Source: Chloranthus sessilifolius
Lineage: Eukaryota > Streptophyta > Magnoliopsida > Chloranthales > Chloranthaceae
Reading direction: 5' to 3'
Length of the DNA stretch: 64,000 bases
NCBI GenBank assembly: GCA_021018995.1
Contig: CM037591.1
Location: 66,491,901 to 66,555,900, forward strand
Below are positions 58,530 through 64,000 of this stretch, piece after piece. The stretch's first letter is position 1; every line of letters starts with the position of its first letter. A program made the position numbers and the translations under genes. The notes below the pieces were generated by a model. That model did not search any database. It had not been told where the DNA came from and saw only the letters and a program-made list of their open reading frames with translations.

Positions 58530-58806
58530 TTTTCGATTTACCTTTCCACTTAAGAAAATACTCTTGATATGCTTGATGTATCTTTACCGTAGTAACAAAA
58601 TATGGATCTCCCAAAACCTTTCCATCTAACCTCTTCACATATTGTTCAGGCGGGTATTTGGAAATCAATGAGTAGATAGAATTTGGCTCAGGTGGATGGG
58701 CATCAAGGAATGAGTCTAAAGGTTTTGTTGTTGGGCCTAAAAAAGGTGTATGTGCATCTACACTCGACTCGATTAATTCGTGTGTACTCGCTTCAACCAA
58801 AATCAA
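58430..58806 (-). pseudogene. Two chromodomain-like blocks upstream of the integrase tail in element K
   Basis: The minus-strand ORF 58806-58516 begins with a Ser/Pro-rich stretch and ends GKVLGDPYFVTTVKIHQAYQ, EYFLKWKGKSKIDNT, then TGA. After the stop, in the same frame, comes KHQAYLIQWKGKPHTRT (58485-58445). Both blocks carry the Y-(F/L)-(L/I)-x-W-K-G-K core of chromodomains. In a normal chromovirus the chromodomain follows the GPY/F module; here two copies precede it and a third, decayed copy follows at 57900. No function can be assigned. Duplication within a deletion derivative is the simplest reading. Confidence 0.55.
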
Positions 58807-58817
58807 AGACTCTGGGG

Positions 58818-59018
58818 CATGGGTTAAAATATCGGGTTACCGATACGTATCGTCCGAGCTCCAAAACGATACGTATCGGTACCGGTCTGTATCGGACGAT
58901 ACATTGAATGTATCGTTCGATACATTCAATACATTTGAATGTATCGAACGATACATTCAATGTATCGTTCGAGTCCAATACCGATACGTATCGGTATCGG
59001 ACGATATTTTGATCCATG
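58818..59018. mobile_element. hAT-type MITE (CATGGATCAAAATATCG family), copy 2
   Basis: Ends CATGGGTTAAAATATCG and the complement CATGGATCAAAATATCG are inverted. The perfect 8-bp duplication CTCTGGGG lies at 58810-58817 and 59019-59026. The 201-bp element is almost wholly palindromic, with CCGATACGTATCG near both ends and GAATGTATCGAACGATACATTC-type pairs in the centre. It is inserted in element K. Confidence 0.93.
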
Positions 59019-59168
59019 CTCTGGGGTACTCGATTTAATGGACCCTAATAGTTCTTGTGTACCAAGTTCGTTGGGCTCACGTGCGGTGACTCAACATCAC
59101 TATTCACAAGGGAAATAGAAGTCTCTCTAACATAAACTCGACTTTCTTCAGTTTCTCCTATCTCCTCT

Positions 59169-59789
59169 TCACTCAGCACGGCAAGGACTCACTCTTTTAG
59201 TCAATAAATTCGGAGTGAGAAATTTTGTGGGGCATTGGTATGCAAAGTGTCCGAAAGCTTGACACTTAAGGCAATCAGAATACCTATCTGTCTTTGTTTT
59301 CAAATTTCGTAGAAGGTGATGGTGTGCTAAAGGGACATACTTTTCGATAAGTTTCACCTTCATGTCCTCTCATGTGGAAATGTGTTTATTTCGAAGAGAT
59401 TTAGTACGACGTTTTATGCGAGTCCAAACTTTTTTGGCATTACCCTCCAACTTTGTTTTTGCTAGCCTAATTTTGTACTCATTTGGTACGCCATTCCAAT
59501 CAAAATATTCCTCTACACTAGACAACCACTTCACGAAGTTTTTGGGGTTTAACCATCCCTCAAAACTTGAATCCTCATTCCGAATAGATTTAAGAAACTT
59601 CTCGGCAGGGTCGTACTCGAGTTCACAATGATGAGGGTATCCCCTAACTCTAGTCTCATCACGATTTTTGAGACTTTGCCAAGAATTTGGAGTGTAGCGA
59701 TTTCTTTGTTTGGCTAGTGCCCTTTCATGACAGGTAAGGAATTCACGATGACATGTAAGTGACTTATACATGATGCTTGACACAAACAC
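59169..59789 (-). pseudogene. Gag of element K
   Basis: The 139-codon ORF (59789-59370) carries the capsid core SSFEGWLNPKNFVKWLSSVE, YFDWNGVPNEYKIRLAKTKL, then GNAKKVWTRIKRR, closely parallel to the chromovirus gag at 51267-51450. It is followed in another frame (59363-59169) by a complete zinc knuckle CLKCQAFGHFAYQC. The start codon lies about 370 bases from the primer-binding site. One frameshift joins the two parts. Upstream leader 59790-60157 holds short direct repeats of (C)AGACAAAAGTTAGA (59935-60090). Confidence 0.8.
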
Positions 59790-61256
59790 AACTCAGACAC
59801 AATACTAGAAAAGACAAACACTATGAACCAACAATGGATGAGGACTTTTGTCAAATACTAGACGTGCACACTAATGAAATAAAATGCAATAAGATTGAAA
59901 TGACATGCAATTATGCAACTAAGTGATGCAAGACAAAAGTTAGACAAAGGCTAGATAAAAAAATTTAGATGAAAGCTTAAAAAAAATTCAGACAAAAGCT
60001 AGACAAAAATTTTCAGACAAAAGTTAGACGAAAAATTTCAGACAAAAGCCAAACCGAAATTGCAGACAAAAAGTCAGATGAAAATTTTCAAACAAAAGCC
60101 AGAAGAATCTGAAATACTGTTTTTTTTTTTTTAATAAACCCTAAAACTAAACTGACGCTCTGATACCAATTTGATGCGGGAACTTACTAAATGCAATGTT
60201 AGGGCTGAGATTAGGATTAAAATTAATTTAATCAATCAAAAATAAGAATTTCTCATAACAAATTATCACGAAAAATTCTAGAAATTCAATTAGGTGATTT
60301 AATTCCGACCCAAAATAGCGTTACTTTAGTGTACGCTCCCTATCGCGGATTTAGAAGACTAGGGTTCTTATGAATGGCTAGATCTCCGATAGTTTTAGGG
60401 CGTTGAACGAACTTGCAAACGATTTCTCTCGATACCAAACGAAAATAAAAGGCTAATAAAATTAATGATGAACAAAATATTGATTTTGGGCTTTTATGAG
60501 ATCAATAAAATAATTAGGATTACACTACTTACGCAAACCGTAAATCTAAAGAAGATAGAGATAAAAGAAGAGTTGGCATCGCATCAAACCGCAAGCGGGA
60601 ATCGAAGAATTGCTCTCCGTTTTGAAAGAATCACACCCTCACGAAATTTTGCATAAGCAATTTTCATTAATAAAAACTAATAATAAAAGTGTTTACAAGC
60701 CTTTAAATAGGCTAACCAATGCATAAAATTAGAAATCCTAGTATAACTCTAATTCCTAATTTAAATAAAAGAAATATCCTAATTCTTCTAAAACAATAAA
60801 GTCTTAAAACAATACGGAAACTAATCCAATTTCTAATAAAAGAAATAACTCTTACTTTCTAAAATAAAATAATAAAAGAGACTAATCCTAATTCAATTAG
60901 GATTCTTGAAATTCGTTACTTTATGTGCAACTTTCGAAAACTGACCATAACTTTTTCAATACTTGTCGGAATTGCTCAATTTTTGGCTCTTTGGAAAGCT
61001 ATTTCGATAAGCTTTCAAATATGACCAATTTCGCATCAATCCGACTTCGTTTGACACTTCAAAATAGGCCAAACATAAAAGTGACGGGATTAGAAGTTGA
61101 AGACCCTAATAAATTTTGGATTTTCTTTTTTTTGATCAAACGGGTCTTTAACGGGCTTTTTTAAAAAACTCATTCACAAGTCTACTTTTTCTTTTGAAGT
61201 CTCCTCTTTATCCGACCACGATTCAAACATGCGGATCTAAAGTTCGCATCAATTAC

Positions 61257-61992
61257 GCAAGCTGTTCTTTTGGCTGTAATGTTAAAAAAACATTAAAAGT
61301 GGATTTTACAAGGAACTTTTGCAACCAACCATTTACACCCAAATTTTACATGCAAAGTGACTTTTCGATGTAATCCAGGCATCAAAAAATTACACGCATT
61401 CTCTATTTTACAGGGTTCATATTACGACAAAACAAACGTGCCCTTAATCACTTTCAACTTCAAGTCTGCATTCTTCAACCCACCTCTCTCTCTCTTTCCC
61501 TCCCACAAAGTGGCAGAGTCCCAGCCAGGCAGCCATTTTTTTTGTAAGTGTACAACAAAATGGAATACAAAGACAAAACAGTAGGGGGGAGCAAGAAGGA
61601 CAGGCAACCTCCGGCAAAAGAAACTTAGTCCGAGCCAGGCAGCCATTTTCAAGCTCTTAGTATGACTCACCCCCATCCCCAATTCCCCTAACTTTCAAGC
61701 TCTCTCTCTCTCTCTGAGTCTCTGTCCCTCTCCCAATGCCAAACTCTCTCTCCCAGCCCATTGCCGACCCAAGCTCCCGACGCTGGCTGAAAAAAGCTGC
61801 TTAAAAAATTATAGAAACCAGGCCCGAAACCGGGTTTTGGTCCGATTAAAAAGGGGCCGGGTTTGGATTCCAACATTCAGCAAGCGGGCCGGCCGGGCCC
61901 AGCCCAGATACCATTTCGGGTCGAGTTCGGGCCTTCCTTTTGGTGTAAATATAAATCGGGCCTGTAAAAAACCCGGCTCGTTGACAGCCCTA
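61257..61992. other. Right arm of the 14-kb hAT element
   Basis: Non-coding. Contains two copies of GAGCCAGGCAGCCATTTT-like sequence (61508 and 61633), a TC-rich tract (61700-61750) and the GC-rich GGCCGGGTTTGG / GCCGGGCCCAGCCC terminal zone. Confidence 0.6.
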
Positions 61993-62000
61993 TTCATATT

Positions 62001-63046
62001 CCTAAGTTCATGATTTTCTATAGATATTAGCAGTTATAACTTTCAATTACCCTCATGATTACCTTACCTTCTAATACTCTTCTCTGCAGCAAATTGAAAT
62101 TCATTTTTGTTCCCTTGATTAATCACATCTCTCATGTCAACCATAAGCAAACTATGTGGTAGATGGTGGATAAATAAGAAATTTTTTGATGTCAAATGGG
62201 TTTCATAGTCATATTGTATGTAAGGGAGTGGGGTTAGACTGTCGGCTGACCCTGTTCGACCCATCATTGGCCAGGTTCTGGCCAAAGTTTCCCAACCCAA
62301 AGAGGGAAAGATATGTTGGTAAAATGGGATAGTGTAATACATTTTTAAACAATAAGGTTTTTTAAAACTTATTCAATGAAAATATTTCATATATAAGGGG
62401 TAGTTTACGAACCTACGGCTGCATCATCCTAGCAAAATCTCGAGTCAACCCGGAGTCTAGCGACTTGACTCGAAATCTCGGCGATTCCAGTAACTTGGCC
62501 TGAGTTATTTGTCAACTTGCCGAGTTTTTGAACCGTGTTTTAGGATGTATGTTCTTATAATATTTAATCTTACATTGTGCTCGAGTTGTGCCTGGACAGG
62601 CTCAGGCATGTCAATCATGGGGGCCTGATAAATTCTGTTTGTCGGGCTTGAGCTGATCTCAACCAGACTCGTTATCACCCCTAATTGTATGCAACCTTAA
62701 CCCAGCCTGCTGCCATTCCTACTTGTATGCCTAGTGTGTAACATGTACTGTTGCTAGTGTAAGACACTATCATCTCCTTGTTTCTATCTTCTTTCTCAAA
62801 ATTGGTATGCTATTTGTCTGATAAGAGAACATATCTTCTTTCTCAAAATTGGTATTGCCTCTTGTGGTGAAAAAAGTTGTTCTTTTTGTTATTCCTAACA
62901 TTCAGTCTCACTATATCTATTAATGAAGATCTTTCCAGAAGATGCATGCACCCTTTTAATGAATAATTTCGTAGAGTGTGGATATATTCTATTGATGTTG
63001 TTCTACGTTGATATCATGACCTTAATAATCTCTCTTTGAATACCAG
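62001..63046 (+). other. USP: 3' part of USP intron 1
   Basis: Ordinary intron sequence with two copies of ATCTTCTTTCTCAAAATTGGTAT (62786 and 62832). A GACTCG/CTCGAG-rich patch at 62430-62530 recalls small hAT-type elements. The acceptor before exon 2 is TTTGAATACCAG. Confidence 0.5.
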
Positions 63047-63151
63047 ATTGAACTTGCAAAGATGTTGATAAATGAGGGACAAAGTCATCTTTTTGTGCAT
63101 TGGCCAGAGCCTGGGGTTGATGGTGAAGGGAAAATAAATTTCTTTGATCAG
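63047..63151 (+). CDS. USP: UDP-sugar pyrophosphorylase, coding exon 2
   Basis: Encodes 35 residues in phase 0, from [16 protein letters not shown] to [10 protein letters not shown], then a GTTTAG donor. Joined to exon 1 it gives ...LSADQ/IELAK..., the conserved N-terminal helix region of plant UDP-sugar pyrophosphorylases; the W-P-E-x-G-V-D run is also characteristic. There is no stop, and splice sites are on both sides. It distinguishes the gene from UDP-glucose pyrophosphorylase and UDP-GlcNAc pyrophosphorylase, which lack this segment. The next exon, which should begin with an IARLN-like segment, was not found before the window ends. Confidence 0.92.
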
Positions 63152-64000
63152 GTTTAGTTTTGTGATGATGTTTTTTGCATTTTTCTTTTTAATTTACTAT
63201 TCTTACAAAAATTGGAACTTTCATGTTCTCAAATGATCTTGTTTGAAGTTCAATGATTTATAGATTCTCATACTATGCAACTTTTTCATGCCAAATTGAT
63301 GCCCTTAATAGATGAATCTTGCTGTATTCCTTACTGAGTTGTCAACCAATGCCTTAGTATTTCCACTGATTCAGTCCATTTGACTACTGTGTATCATTTC
63401 CTTCTAAGAGCTCTTTCTTAGAAGGGTCATTTCATAGGTCGTCCTCCACCCTACCTCTCGAATATTCCTTGGGGCATGTAAAGTCTACCCCGCATTACAA
63501 CTTCTAACAACCTCTTTAACATTTGTTCCAATATTTTCCTGCTAAAAAGATCTTCCTTGCAGTTACATGATTGCATCTAGTTCAACGTGCCCTCCAGCTG
63601 TTCCTTGATGGATGGGCCTCGTCGATCACCTTACCTCCTCCGCGTGGTCGCCTAAGTAAATGCAGCTCCCAATCAGGACAGTAGTTACTCTGTTAACCAA
63701 TCGATAAGATCATTGTTTTTTTACTAAGTTTTTTCTTCTGTTTACTCGAAGGAACTTTTAAAATCGGTATTAAGATAGCAATCACTTCTGTACAGTGACT
63801 TCCATAATCAGAATGAGTGCTAATTCTGGCAGCCTGTCTATCTTCTACTCAGTAGTCTTGTTACTTTTTACAACTGAGTTCATATTAGTTTGTAGTCTTG
63901 TTGTGGTTAAAGACTATACTCGTATGTATAGCAAAGCCACTCCAGCCGATTGTGTCTGCCCTCTCAAGGACATCACAAGAACCTGGATGGACAGGCACAA
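63152..64000 (+). other. USP: USP intron 2, first 849 bp
   Basis: No continuation exon, RNA gene or bounded element was recognised. A GC-richer patch at 63440-63660 has no clear coding frame. Confidence 0.6.

Larger units (their letters stand above)
56580..61251 (-). mobile_element. Deleted chromovirus relative (K), minus strand, with both LTRs
   Basis: The right (5') LTR is 60172-61251 (1,080 bp) and the left (3') LTR 56580-57654 (1,075 bp). On the minus strand both run TGATGCGAAC...CCCGCATCA, the same ends as element J. The target duplication is ATTAT (56575-56579) against ATTAC (61252-61256). The primer-binding site TTGGTATCAGAGC is at 60158-60170 on the minus strand. The 2,517-bp interior has gag, zinc knuckle, chromodomain-like blocks and an integrase tail, but no protease, reverse transcriptase, RNase H or integrase core. 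Only 80 bp separate it from the chromovirus at 49704-56499. Confidence 0.93.
47969..61992. mobile_element. hAT-type element with perfect TSD, expanded to 14 kb by nested insertions
   Basis: Termini TAGGGCTGTCAACGGGG (47969) and TCGTTGACAGCCCTA (61992) are inverted. Both are followed inward by GGGCTTGGGC / GCCCAGCCC-type sequence. The flanks are TTCATATT (47961-47968) and TTCATATT (61993-62000), a perfect 8-bp duplication. Removing the two LTR elements and their duplications leaves about 2,546 bp. That remainder includes a GA/TC-rich segment on each side (49020-49085 and 61700-61740) and a Mutator-type MITE. No transposase was recognised. Confidence 0.88.
42821..63046 (+). other. USP: USP intron 1, 20,226 bp
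   Basis: Runs from the donor CAG|GTGAGA to the acceptor TACCAG|ATT. Bounded insertions at 43251-43883, 44025-46729, 46811-47134 and 47969-61992 account for 17,686 bp, or 87%. What remains (about 2.5 kb) is ordinary AT-rich intron. No extra USP exon was found inside. Because the window has no transcript evidence, splicing across the whole span is inference from the exon phases and splice sites. Confidence 0.85.

Noticed and set aside
63440-63660. Possible USP exon 3
   Set aside because: A GC-richer patch, but no frame gives the expected segment after ...FFDQ, and no GT/AG pair encloses an open frame.
1-64000. tRNA, rRNA or organellar insertions
   Set aside because: No cloverleaf with intact A and B boxes outside SINE-like pieces, no rRNA core sequence and no recognisable plastid or mitochondrial gene was seen by eye; a covariance-model scan was not possible.

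Overview
This is a plant nuclear window from a flowering plant. The species cannot be fixed from sequence alone. It is AT-rich and dominated by nested transposable elements. The only host gene I can support is the 5' end of a UDP-sugar pyrophosphorylase (USP-type) gene on the + strand. Coding exon 1 lies at 42704-42820 and coding exon 2 at 63047-63151; both are phase 0 and flanked by GT/AG splice sites. The gene continues past the right edge.

Layout. 1-20.4 kb: remnants of long-LTR Ty3/Gypsy elements, mostly on the minus strand. They include a Tekay/Del-like LTR with its primer-binding site and a gag carrying a duplicated zinc-knuckle pair (601-4070), Athila/Tat-like gag and LTR debris (4.07-13.6 kb), and a second broken Tekay-like gag with LTR (15.3-18.2 kb). 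20.4-26.2 kb: a long LTR (family F) interrupted by another LTR flanked by GTAAC. 26.2-28.1 kb: small inverted-repeat elements. 28.1-34.7 kb: a three-level nest, in which a Mutator-like element with a perfect 9-bp target-site duplication (TSD) holds a family F solo LTR, which holds a third solo LTR. 34.7-41 kb: hairpin-type MITEs, a tRNA-derived SINE with a 14-bp TSD, a ~500-bp tandem duplication and TA microsatellites. 41-42.7 kb: the upstream and 5' UTR region of USP.

USP intron 1 is 20,226 bp. About 17.7 kb of it is inserted DNA: a 633-bp hAT element, a 2.7-kb non-autonomous LTR element with intact termini (TSD CATAG), a 324-bp hAT-type MITE, and a 14-kb hAT insertion (perfect 8-bp TSD TTCATATT). 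That last insertion itself holds a 6.8-kb chromovirus (TSD GCCCA), a 4.7-kb deleted chromovirus relative in opposite orientation, and two MITEs. Removing them leaves an intron of about 2.5 kb. No element in the window has an intact set of replication genes; every pol region seen has stops and frameshifts.

The most unusual cross-cutting pattern is that most of the long LTRs, from several unrelated families, carry a private array of short spaced palindromes in the U3 part upstream of the promoter: TCGATTAATCGA, ATCGATCGAT, GCTCGAGC, GTCGAGCTGC, or a GGCGCAACTA hairpin. A second is a conserved, unrecognised protein segment, partly encoded by the LTR, that is shared by two oppositely oriented non-autonomous elements in the USP intron.
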